From: Desulfuromonadales bacterium
Lineage (GTDB): Bacteria; Desulfobacterota; Desulfuromonadia; Desulfuromonadales; UBA2294
NCBI GenBank assembly: GCA_030591795.1
Contig: JAUVAJ010000139.1
Span: forward strand, 1 to 5,476
Length of the DNA stretch: 5,476 nt
Reading direction: 5' to 3'
A program made the position numbers and the translations under genes. The notes beneath the pieces were generated by a model, which worked only from the letters and a program-made list of their open reading frames with translations, had not been told where the DNA came from and did not search any database. Positions 1 through 5,476 of this stretch are shown one piece after another (positions within the stretch are counted from its first letter, which is position 1; the number at the start of each line of letters is the position of its first letter).

Positions 1-1321
1 GTATTTTGTCATCGATCGAGTTGCCGCAATATACCTTCTGTTGATTGACCGGGGATCCGGCGGTATCATACAGAATACCGCGTACGGCGATAGCTGATCG
101 ATTTGTGGTGTAGTCGTTGCGTATCTTACCTTCGATAACAAACAATGTCCCGGCTGCGTCGTTTTGAATATATTTGCCGCTTATCTCGGTGACGGCGATC
201 GAACCGACCGGTTGCAGTACCACCTCATTACCGGCGAGCCTGTTAACTTCAACCATGGCTTTGTCCCATGCAGTCAACCCGGCAGTAACATAGTCAACAT
301 CCTGTAGCTCAGCAAAGTCACCTGACCAGAAACCCATCTGCTTAAGTCCGTAAAGCCCACCGCCGATAATTAGCAGTAGAAGGAAGAGCATAGTGAGGAT
401 GCTGCGTACTGGCCCACCTTTTTTCTTGGTTTTCTTGCCTCTTTTTATCCCGCGACCTTTTGCGCCACTTTTTTGCGGGCCTTTCACCGAAGCGGGTCGG
501 GCGTCATCCATACTCGGCATCGCTGGCTCAACATTGATCTGAGGCGCTTCAACTTCGAGCGGCGCGGTCTCTTCATCCTCGGACATTTCAAGACTGCTGA
601 AGTCGAGGTTGTCGTCACTTTGCTCGCTTTCACCAAAGCCGAAGCTGTCATCATCGTCTGCTGTATCATCTGAACCGCTGCCGTCCCAATCGAAGTCGTC
701 AGCATCGCCGGTTGCTGCCGGCGCATCATCAAACGAAAATTCGTCCTGCGCGCCTTCGCCTACCGGCTCATCAACACCGAGGTCAGCATCATCACTTGTG
801 CTGTCGCCGCCGAATGAAAAGGCGCTCTCCTCTGCGTCAGCAGGCTCGCTGGTTTCCGGATCGTCAAAAGAGAAGTCCTCGGACGAGCCAGCATCAACAC
901 TTTCGTTACTAATGAGGGAGGTGTCGTCAGGAATTGATGTTTCTTCATCATCGCCAAAAGAAAAATCGGAGCTGGATACGTCTGATGAGGACTCATCCGA
1001 TGTACCGGCAGCCTCTTCGGATTCATCACTGTTCAGACTTCCCCAGTCAACATCATCGAGGCCTGCGCTTGGTTCTTCGCTGCTTCCCTGCTCTGTATCT
1101 GTAGAAAAAGAGGTGTTCAAGTCATTAAAATCACCACCAGACGATTCAGAATCGGTCGCGGCTTCAACTTGTGTTTCCTCGGTGGCCGCTTGCTCTTCTT
1201 CAGGCGGTAAAACAGTAAAAACTTCTTTGCACTTTGAACAACGAACCTTGACGCCACCTGCCTTGACTTTGTCGTCAGCAATTTTAAATCTGGTGTCGCA
1301 AGATGAACATTGTATAACCAT
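1..1321 (-). CDS. Zinc-ribbon, membrane-anchored DUF3426-like protein (C-terminus cut by window edge)
   Basis: The reading frame is open from the ATG at 1319-1321 to the left window edge: 440 complete codons plus one base, with no stop. The N-terminus is a CXXC-x19-CXXC zinc ribbon (C5, C8, C28, C31) with the typical 'GGVKVRCSKC' core of the MJ0042/zinc_ribbon family. Residues 40-275 form a very acidic, Ser/Asp/Glu-rich linker with repeated FSF(D/G)-type motifs. A basic stretch (280-301) precedes one membrane helix at about 308-327. After it comes a beta-rich domain ending in 'VYCGNSIDDK' near the window edge; this resembles DUF3426, in which a similar YCGN motif is common. The topology suggests a cytoplasmic zinc ribbon and linker with an exported C-terminal domain. 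A good ribosome site, GGGGGAG at 1330-1336, lies 8 bases before the ATG. It is 23 bases downstream of hpt, so probably co-transcribed. The molecular function of such proteins is not established. Confidence 0.85.
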   Translation of the reverse strand, partial: MVIQCSSCDTRFKIADDKVKAGGVKVRCSKCKEVFTVLPPEEEQAATEETQVEAATDSESSGGDFNDLNTSFSTDTEQGSSEEPSAGLDDVDWGSLNSDESEEAAGTSDESSSDVSSSDFSFGDDEETSIPDDTSLISNESVDAGSSEDFSFDDPETSEPADAEESAFSFGGDSTSDDADLGVDEPVGEGAQDEFSFDDAPAATGDADDFDWDGSGSDDTADDDDSFGFGESEQSDDNLDFSSLEMSEDEETAPLEVEAPQINVEPAMPSMDDARPASVKGPQKSGAKGRGIKRGKKTKKKGGPVRSILTMLFLLLLIIGGGLYGLKQMGFWSGDFAELQDVDYVTAGLTAWDKAMVEVNRLAGNEVVLQPVGSIAVTEISGKYIQNDAAGTLFVIEGKIRNDYTTNRSAIAVRGILYDTAGSPVNQQKVYCGNSIDDKI

Positions 1322-1329
1322 ATTGACTT

Positions 1330-1336
1330 CTCCCCC
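1330..1336 (-). promoter_or_regulatory. Ribosome binding site of the zinc-ribbon gene
   Basis: On the minus strand the sequence reads GGGGGAG, followed by 8 bases and then ATG at 1321. It fills most of the 23-base gap after hpt and fixes the start of the partial gene so that the CXXC ribbon begins at residue 5. Confidence 0.7.
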
Positions 1337-1344
1337 TGACTTAA

Positions 1345-1872
1345 TCAGGCGTTTTCAACAAGATAAATTTCAGAGAGGTTACGGTAGCGTTCATCCAGAT
1401 CGAGTCCGTAGCCAATAATGAAGCCATCCTCCATGGTAAATCCGATGTATTCGGCTTCAAACTCAACTTCCCGTCTTCCTCTTTTATCAATAAGCGTACA
1501 AACTTTAAGTGATTTTGGGTTGCGCTGCTCTAAGCGATGGTAAAGGGTCTCGATAGTGAGGCCGCTGTCAATGATGTCCTCGACAATAATGACATTTTTG
1601 TTTTTGAGTGACATCTCAACATCTTTGCGTATTTCGACAATCCCTGAAGATTGCGTTTCTGAACCGTAGCTTGCCAGGCGAACAAAATCGACAACTAGTG
1701 GTGTCGAGATTTCCCGGACCAGATCAGCAAAGAACAGAAAGGAGCCTTTAAGAACACAAATCAGCAGGACATCTTCACCAGAAAAGTCGCTACTTATCTC
1801 ATCAGCCAGACGTTTGACCTGAGTAGCGATAGTGTCCCGAGAGTGAAGAATTTTCAGCTGCGATTCAAACAT
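1345..1872 (-). CDS. hpt: Hypoxanthine phosphoribosyltransferase
   Basis: This 175-residue protein has the usual length of bacterial Hpt. These enzymes are cytoplasmic and transfer the phosphoribosyl group of PRPP to hypoxanthine (often also guanine) in purine salvage. The PRPP-binding loop is clear: 'VIIVEDIIDSGLT' at 94-106, with the acidic pair E98/D99 and D102 in the position of the catalytic base. 'LKGS' at 41-44 and the flexible-loop 'SYG' at 68-70 match the family. K130 and D158 fit the purine- and magnesium-contacting residues of the family, by alignment from memory. The ATG at 1870-1872 follows a modest ribosome site, GGAAAGG, 11 bases away. The gene is first behind a strong predicted promoter and precedes the zinc-ribbon gene. 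Xanthine-guanine specificity is less likely given the length and motifs; fine specificity cannot be read from sequence. Confidence 0.95.
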   Translation of the reverse strand: MFESQLKILHSRDTIATQVKRLADEISSDFSGEDVLLICVLKGSFLFFADLVREISTPLVVDFVRLASYGSETQSSGIVEIRKDVEMSLKNKNVIIVEDIIDSGLTIETLYHRLEQRNPKSLKVCTLIDKRGRREVEFEAEYIGFTMEDGFIIGYGLDLDERYRNLSEIYLVENA

Positions 1873-1912
1873 CCGGTCTGTTACCTTTCCGTAAGGGTCC
1901 TTAAACGAATAT

Positions 1913-1941
1913 TCTATAGCAAAGTAAAGAGCTTATGTCAA
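1913..1941 (-). promoter_or_regulatory. Sigma70-type promoter for hpt operon
   Basis: On the minus strand a perfect -35 box TTGACA (1941-1936) is separated by exactly 17 bases from TATAGA (1918-1913; 4 of 6 match to TATAAT). Transcription would start near 1906 and give a leader of about 35 bases before the hpt ATG. Boxes and spacing are seen directly; activity is inferred. Confidence 0.7.
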
Positions 1942-1962
1942 TTTCTTCATGGCAAATAGCTC

Positions 1963-1980
1963 CCGGTTTTTCCGGTTTTG
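1963..1980. repeat. Short tandem repeat, two 9-base units, in the divergent intergenic region
   Basis: CCGGTTTTT is followed directly by CCGGTTTTG. It lies upstream of the hpt -35 box and about 75 bases before the DUF1573 start. It could be a protein-binding site or chance; nothing else in the window repeats it in an informative way. Confidence 0.3.
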
Positions 1981-2053
1981 TGTTACTCTTAATGAACAAA
2001 AGTTGTTGTGAAATTTTTCAATCGGGGTCCGTCCCGTAAAGGAACCATAGAAA

Positions 2054-2758
2054 ATGTTGAAGCGTTTGATTTTACTCCTAATGCCCATGATGTTTATATC
2101 GGTAGCCGGATTGGCCGAACCGCTGCCCCGAATTGCGGCGGAACAGCCGATTTTTGATTTTGGTGAGGTTATGCAGGGGCGGTCAGTGGAACATACCTTT
2201 GTTTTTAAAAATATTGGTGATGCCGAGCTTGTTGTTGATCGGGTCAAGAGCACCTGCGGTTGTACCGGGGTTCTACTCTCGAATAAAAACATCCCTCCAG
2301 GAAGCAAAGGGACAGTCAAGGCAACGTTCAACTCCAGCCGTTTTAGAGGGGCGGTTAAAAAGAATATACTCCTCTACAGCAACGATCCGAGTGGTCAGCC
2401 TATAACTTTTACAGTACAAGGCGTGGTCAAGATTCCCCTTGCGGCGAATCCGGCTAGTCTCTCGTTTGGCGAGGTGCTGATTGGCCAATCCAAGACAATT
2501 TCTGCTGTGCTGACCAACGGGTCGGACCAGTCGCTCAACTTGACCAATTTACGGACATCAAATACTGCTTTTCGGGCAGAAGTCGCTTCACGCAGCCTGG
2601 AGAGTGGTGCAACAACTGAATTACGTGTGATTGCTACGCCGGATGCAAAAACTGCAAACCTTGGCGGTGCGGTGTTGATCCGTCTGGATCAGCCGGGACT
2701 CGCTGAGATCAGAATCCCTGTATCCGGCAGCGTTGTTGCAATGCCCCCGGAAAAATAG
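2054..2758 (+). CDS. Exported DUF1573 protein with two Ig-like beta domains
   Basis: This is a 234-residue protein with a Sec signal peptide: K3/R4, a hydrophobic core at 5-20, and a likely cut after 'AGLA' (residue 21). The mature part holds an internal duplication. 'FDFGEVMQG' at 34-42 opens a typical DUF1573 domain, and 'LSFGEVLIG' at 136-144 opens a second, more divergent one. The first domain carries the family's 'STCGCT' motif (C68, C70), the only cysteines in the protein, and 'LLYSNDPSGQP' at 106-116, also typical. Such ASPM/HYDIN-like beta folds are usually periplasmic or surface binding modules; no enzymatic role is known. A weak site, AAAGGA at 2038-2043, sits 10 bases before the ATG. 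The gene is divergent from hpt and 211 bases before the Rieske gene, so membership of the bc operon is uncertain. No clear promoter was found in front of it. Confidence 0.85.
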   Translation: MLKRLILLLMPMMFISVAGLAEPLPRIAAEQPIFDFGEVMQGRSVEHTFVFKNIGDAELVVDRVKSTCGCTGVLLSNKNIPPGSKGTVKATFNSSRFRGAVKKNILLYSNDPSGQPITFTVQGVVKIPLAANPASLSFGEVLIGQSKTISAVLTNGSDQSLNLTNLRTSNTAFRAEVASRSLESGATTELRVIATPDAKTANLGGAVLIRLDQPGLAEIRIPVSGSVVAMPPEK

Positions 2759-2797
2759 TCGCTACTTTTGTTTTCCTCCCAACTACATCAAGCTGAC

Positions 2798-2825
2798 TTG
2801 CGTCAGACATATACCACGTTATACT
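2798..2825 (+). promoter_or_regulatory. Candidate sigma70 promoter for the Rieske/cytochrome bc operon
   Basis: TTGCGT (2798-2803) is followed after 16 bases by TATACT (2820-2825), a 5 of 6 match to TATAAT. The -35 box is weak (3 of 6). It lies in the 211-base gap after the DUF1573 gene and would give a leader of roughly 135 bases before the Rieske ATG. No convincing hairpin terminator for the upstream gene was seen in the gap, so read-through is also possible. Confidence 0.4.
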
Positions 2826-2958
2826 AAGATCGTTGGCCTGATCCATATATCTGCAAACGGCCTGGTTTCAGCTTTGTTCAGCAGTCTCCTGGGCACAGTT
2901 TTTCGGTACACACTGCTTTTATCAATGTGGCTCGCACGGAACATGTGGGCTATTAATC

Positions 2959-2965
2959 GAGGGAG
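2959..2965 (+). promoter_or_regulatory. Ribosome binding site deciding the Rieske start
   Basis: GAGGGAG is placed 4 bases before the ATG at 2970. The frame is open back to an ATG at 2733, inside the DUF1573 gene, but this purine-rich site and the twin-arginine motif just after 2970 select the shorter protein. Confidence 0.65.
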
Positions 2966-2969
2966 CTTT

Positions 2970-3404
2970 ATGAATGATCTTAATGTCAGTGAGTCGCAAC
3001 GGCGGAAATTTCTTGCCGTTATGCTCGGTCTGGTCGGCACCGCAATAGCCGGTGTTTCAGCGTGGCCGGTACTCCGCTACCTGTCTCCAGGCGGTGCCGC
3101 TAAGGGTGCTGGTAAGGTGCGGGTTGATAAAGCGCAATTGTCGTCTGGCGGTGCACACCTGTTCAGCTTCAATGGGCGTCCGGCGGTATTGCTGCAAAAG
3201 TCGCCGGGTGAGTTTGTCGCCATGTCGGCTGTTTGCACCCATCTCGGTTGCATTGTGAAGTGGGTTGAAGCCGATCAGGAACTGCTCTGTCCCTGTCACG
3301 GCGGGCGGTTTTCTACTGATGGCGCTGTACTTGGTGGGCCGCCACCGGCACCGCTTGAACTCTATCCGGTCAGTCTGCAGGATGACCAGATCCTGATCGG
3401 TTAG
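2970..3404 (+). CDS. Rieske [2Fe-2S] iron-sulfur protein of a bc-type quinol oxidoreductase
   Basis: This 144-residue Rieske subunit passes electrons from quinol at the Qo site of cytochrome b to a c-type cytochrome. The N-terminus holds a twin-arginine signal ('SQRRKFL', R11/R12) and one hydrophobic helix (about 14-32) that probably stays as the membrane anchor, placing the cluster domain in the periplasm. Cluster box 1 is 'CTHLGC' (89-94) and box 2 is 'CPCHGG' (107-112). The family pattern makes C89, H91, C107 and H110 the ligands and C94/C109 the disulfide. 'GGPPPAPL' (122-129) is the proline loop. The residues after box 2 are G112 and F114, where high-potential Rieske proteins have Ser and Tyr, so a low, menaquinol-type potential is inferred. 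It is shorter than mitochondrial forms and has a compact cluster-binding subdomain. It is first in the operon; its stop overlaps the ribosome site of the cytochrome b gene. Confidence 0.93.
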   Translation: MNDLNVSESQRRKFLAVMLGLVGTAIAGVSAWPVLRYLSPGGAAKGAGKVRVDKAQLSSGGAHLFSFNGRPAVLLQKSPGEFVAMSAVCTHLGCIVKWVEADQELLCPCHGGRFSTDGAVLGGPPPAPLELYPVSLQDDQILIG

Positions 3405-3407
3405 GAG
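3403..3407 (+). promoter_or_regulatory. Ribosome binding site of cytochrome b, overlapping the Rieske stop codon
   Basis: AGGAG shares bases with the TAG stop at 3402-3404 and lies 5 bases before the ATG at 3413. The layout favours translational coupling between the Rieske and cytochrome b subunits. Confidence 0.7.
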
Positions 3408-3412
3408 CTGCT

Positions 3413-4513
3413 ATGAAACTGCTACAATCTCTTGTCGACTGGGTTGACGTTCGTCTTGGTGTACGACAGATCTGGACCGAGAACACTTCCGCTTACCTGG
3501 TGCCGCGTAACATAAATAAATGGTATTCACTCGGTACGGTGTTGCTGGTGCTGTTCGGGCTACAGTTTGCAACCGGCATCCTGCTGTTGATTCACTATGT
3601 GCCTGACACTGAAAAAGCCTTTGCCAGTGTTGAACGGATCGTCAACGTCGTGCCGTTCGGCTGGTTGGTCCGTAACCTGCACGCGGTCTGTTCAAACCTG
3701 ATCGTTGTCGTGTTGTTGCTGCATATGTTTTCAGTGCTGTTTATGGGGTCGTACAAAAGACCGCGTGAGCTGACCTGGCTCTCTGGCTTTATTTTATTTA
3801 ATCTCGGTCTGGCTCTCTGCCTGACCGGTTATCTGTTGCCCTGGAGTCAACTTTCATTCTGGGCAACCACCGTAGCGACCGATGCTGCCGGAGCAATACC
3901 GATCATCGGCAGCCAATTGGTTGAGTTTATGCGCGGTTCACCATCGGTCGGAGCGCAGACTCTCGGTCGGTTCTTTGCCTTGCACGTGGTGGTGCTGCCG
4001 TTCGGGCTGGCTGGCCTGATCGGCTTTCATCTGTTCTGTGTCCGGCGTAACGGTATCTCGACCCCACCGTTTGGCGAGGATGCTCGTCCGGCACGGGTCG
4101 GTTCATCATTCGAGCATGAAAAGAGCCCTGGTGGCATTCCGTTTTTCCCGCAGTATACCCTCGAAGAGATGGGGGTCGTCTGCTTCTTCCTGGCTTTGTT
4201 GCTGTTTGTCACTTTCTTTGCACCGCAGCTGTTTATGCCACCTTCGGCGCTGGTGCCGGCGGATCCATTCACTACGCCTGATCATATAAAGCCGGAGTGG
4301 TACTTCCTCTGGGCTTACCAGACACTTAAAATCTTCCCGAGTAAACTCGTGGGTCTGGCGGTTCAGGTCGCTTTGATGACCTTCATCGCCCTGTTGCCAT
4401 TTATCGATCGGGGCGAAGAGCGCAGACCTGGCAAGCGACCGATTTTTGTAACCATCTATGTGCTCGGGTTACTGGTTATGATCGGCATTTCGGTATGGGG
4501 GCATTATTCATGA
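3413..4513 (+). CDS. Cytochrome b of a bc-type menaquinol oxidoreductase (b6 and subunit IV halves in one chain)
   Basis: This 366-residue membrane protein binds two b hemes and forms the quinol-oxidising (Qo) and quinone-reducing (Qi) sites. Seven hydrophobic helices are visible, near 40-61, 86-110, 122-142, 187-208, 254-275, 312-331 and 344-363. That is four b6-like plus three subunit IV-like helices, against eight in bc1 cytochrome b. Heme ligands are H90/H104 (13 residues between) and H191/H206 (14 between, the b6-type spacing). 'GYLLPWSQ' (139-146) is the conserved helix C end, and 'PEWY' at 294-297 is the Qo signature. In the region matching b6 'YCLGG' this protein reads 'YSLGT', with S39 in place of the cysteine that binds heme c(i). 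The gene follows the Rieske gene by 8 bases, and its TGA overlaps the next start. Function is secure; quinone type is inferred. Confidence 0.95.
   Translation: MKLLQSLVDWVDVRLGVRQIWTENTSAYLVPRNINKWYSLGTVLLVLFGLQFATGILLLIHYVPDTEKAFASVERIVNVVPFGWLVRNLHAVCSNLIVVVLLLHMFSVLFMGSYKRPRELTWLSGFILFNLGLALCLTGYLLPWSQLSFWATTVATDAAGAIPIIGSQLVEFMRGSPSVGAQTLGRFFALHVVVLPFGLAGLIGFHLFCVRRNGISTPPFGEDARPARVGSSFEHEKSPGGIPFFPQYTLEEMGVVCFFLALLLFVTFFAPQLFMPPSALVPADPFTTPDHIKPEWYFLWAYQTLKIFPSKLVGLAVQVALMTFIALLPFIDRGEERRPGKRPIFVTIYVLGLLVMIGISVWGHYS
4497..4501 (+). promoter_or_regulatory. Ribosome binding site of the pentaheme cytochrome gene, inside the cytochrome b gene
   Basis: GGGGG lies 8 bases before the ATG at 4510, within the last codons of cytochrome b. 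It supports the start that overlaps the upstream TGA (ATGA). A GAGAG at 4515-4519 could instead serve the ATG at 4525. Confidence 0.45.
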
Positions 4514-5322
4514 TGAGAGCGACTATGCGTTTCGTTATTCTTATCGGGCTCGGTCTTTTTGTCATTGCTGTCGGGTTTTCCGCCGCGGCGGATGAGAGCG
4601 TCTGTCTGCAATGTCATGCCGGTATGGACGGCTACCTGGCGGAGCCGGTCGGGTTATGGAAAACCAGTGTCCATGCCGAAAACGGTGTCAGCTGTCATGA
4701 TTGTCACGGAGGTGATCCGACCGATTTTGAATTAGCCATGAGTCCGGAGAGTGGCTTTATCGGCGTGCCTGATTATACAGAGGTACCGAAATTTTGCGGG
4801 AGCTGTCACATTGGTGTGAAGGAAGATTACGATGCCAGTGCCCATGGTATGGCTCTAGAGAGCGGTGGGGCACAGTGTGTAATGTGCCACGGCAACCACG
4901 CGGTCAAACGCGCAGATCTGACCCTGATCAATGAAGAGAGCTGCAGTCGTTGTCATGAGTATGATCGTGCGGCTGAGATTCGCACTGCTCTGGCAGAGAT
5001 CGATACGACAATCAGCGGTCTCGATCAAGAGATCGCCAGTCTCTTCCGGGTTGGCATCTCAACGCGTGATATGTCCGGTGAACTGTTTGCCGTGCGTAAT
5101 GACTTCCATCGACTATTCCATAATGTCGATGTTGAGGCGGTCAAGGCACAAAGTGCTTCTTTTATGGAAAAACTCGGCAAAATAGACAGCCAGGTTGAAT
5201 CGATTAACAATGATCTGGGGCAGCGCAAGCTGGTCGGCGGAGTTGTTATTGTCCTGTTGGTTATCGCGGGGATTCTGCTGCTCCTGCTCCGGCATACTTT
5301 TCCATTGAGCAAAGAGCCTTAA
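4510..5322 (+). CDS. Pentaheme c-type cytochrome with C-terminal membrane anchor, subunit of the bc complex
   Basis: This 270-residue protein is the likely electron acceptor of the Rieske/cytochrome b complex. A signal peptide spans about 7-27 (hydrophobic core, cut near 'SAAA'). Five CXXCH heme sites follow: CLQCH (32-36), CHDCH (62-66), CGSCH (96-100), CVMCH (123-127) and CSRCH (145-149). H55, H112, H130, H200 and H204 are candidate distal ligands. 'YDASAHGMAL' followed by 'CVMCHGNH' resembles a pattern common in multiheme cytochromes of the c3/NapC-like group. Residues 152-235 are heme-free, charged and probably helical, and a hydrophobic helix at about 242-260 anchors the protein with the hemes in the periplasm. 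The chosen ATG overlaps the cytochrome b stop (ATGA); in-frame ATGs at 4495, 4513 and 4525 are alternatives, and 4525 leaves a complete signal peptide. No resemblance to cytochrome c1 or f was seen. Confidence 0.9.
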   Translation: MMRATMRFVILIGLGLFVIAVGFSAAADESVCLQCHAGMDGYLAEPVGLWKTSVHAENGVSCHDCHGGDPTDFELAMSPESGFIGVPDYTEVPKFCGSCHIGVKEDYDASAHGMALESGGAQCVMCHGNHAVKRADLTLINEESCSRCHEYDRAAEIRTALAEIDTTISGLDQEIASLFRVGISTRDMSGELFAVRNDFHRLFHNVDVEAVKAQSASFMEKLGKIDSQVESINNDLGQRKLVGGVVIVLLVIAGILLLLLRHTFPLSKEP

Positions 5323-5357
5323 GTGGGAATATGAACGGTGACGTTGCGGATATTCAG

Positions 5358-5386
5358 TTGCATTTGATTTCGGGATACTGTATATA
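5358..5386 (+). promoter_or_regulatory. Candidate promoter for tRNA-Arg
   Basis: TTGCAT (5358-5363) is followed after 17 bases by TATATA (5381-5386), inside an AT-rich run. Initiation would fall near 5393, leaving a very short leader before the tRNA at 5399. Box matches are moderate (3 of 6 and 4 of 6), but spacing and position are good. Confidence 0.5.
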
Positions 5387-5398
5387 TCTCCACCTCAT

Positions 5399-5475
<77 letters not shown>

Positions 5476-5476
5476 A

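Noticed and set aside
609..1418. A 269-codon plus-strand open frame, very rich in Ser
   Set aside because: It lies antisense to the acidic linker of the zinc-ribbon gene and runs into hpt. Its Ser/Pro/Ala composition is what Asp/Glu/Ser codons give on the opposite strand; the minus-strand frame has clear domains and a good ribosome site.
1933..2331. A 132-codon minus-strand open frame across the divergent region
   Set aside because: It is antisense to the DUF1573 gene, overlaps the hpt promoter, and shows no recognisable domain.
2879..2922. AGCAGT ... ACTGCT inverted repeat followed by TTTT, a possible terminator
   Set aside because: The stem is only six pairs with a loop of about 30 bases, and it is 120 bases past the DUF1573 stop; too weak to call.
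2733..2969. N-terminal 79-residue extension of the Rieske frame from the ATG at 2733
   Set aside because: It would start inside the DUF1573 gene, has no ribosome site, and puts a long non-conserved segment before the twin-arginine signal, which must be near the N-terminus. The ATG at 2970 fits.
5323..5357. Possible terminator after the pentaheme cytochrome gene
   Set aside because: No hairpin with a T-run is visible before the tRNA promoter.

Overview
The window reads as bacterial chromosome from an anaerobic, cytochrome-rich Gram-negative. A Desulfuromonadales / Geobacter-like deltaproteobacterium is the best guess, and it is an inference. It rests on a menaquinol-type Rieske/cytochrome b complex paired with a multiheme c-type cytochrome, a CXXC zinc-ribbon/DUF3426 protein with a long acidic linker, and Tat/Sec export signals. 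No rRNA or species marker is present, so taxonomy cannot be fixed. Apart from short intergenic gaps the window is fully coding; I see no insertion sequence, CRISPR array, phage gene or pseudogene.

Left part, minus strand (1-1941): a strong sigma70-like promoter (1913-1941) reads leftward into hpt (hypoxanthine phosphoribosyltransferase, 1345-1872). After 23 bases comes a membrane-anchored zinc-ribbon protein with a DUF3426-like C-terminal domain (1-1321), cut off by the window edge. The two probably form one transcription unit.

Middle, plus strand (2054-2758): divergent from hpt is an exported DUF1573 protein made of two Ig-like beta domains. A 211-base gap follows, with a plausible promoter at 2798-2825.

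Right part, plus strand (2970-5322): a tight three-gene operon for a quinol-oxidising bc-type complex. It encodes a Tat-anchored Rieske protein (2970-3404), a seven-helix cytochrome b that joins b6-like and subunit IV-like halves (3413-4513), and a pentaheme c-type cytochrome with a C-terminal membrane anchor (4510-5322). The genes are 8 bases apart and then overlap by 4 (ATGA), so translational coupling is likely. The pentaheme protein takes the place that cytochrome c1 or f has in classical complexes. The inferred electron path is menaquinol to Rieske cluster and b hemes, then to the periplasmic pentaheme, then to other periplasmic cytochromes.

At the right edge lies a complete tRNA-Arg(CCG) gene with encoded CCA (5399-5475) and its own probable promoter. 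The most interesting content is the bc complex: the Rieske protein lacks both hydrogen-bonding residues that raise the cluster potential, cytochrome b has b6-type heme spacing but Ser where b6 has the heme-c(i) cysteine, and a pentaheme acceptor replaces c1/f. Complexes of this general kind are known in the group, so this is a noteworthy variant rather than a wholly new system.
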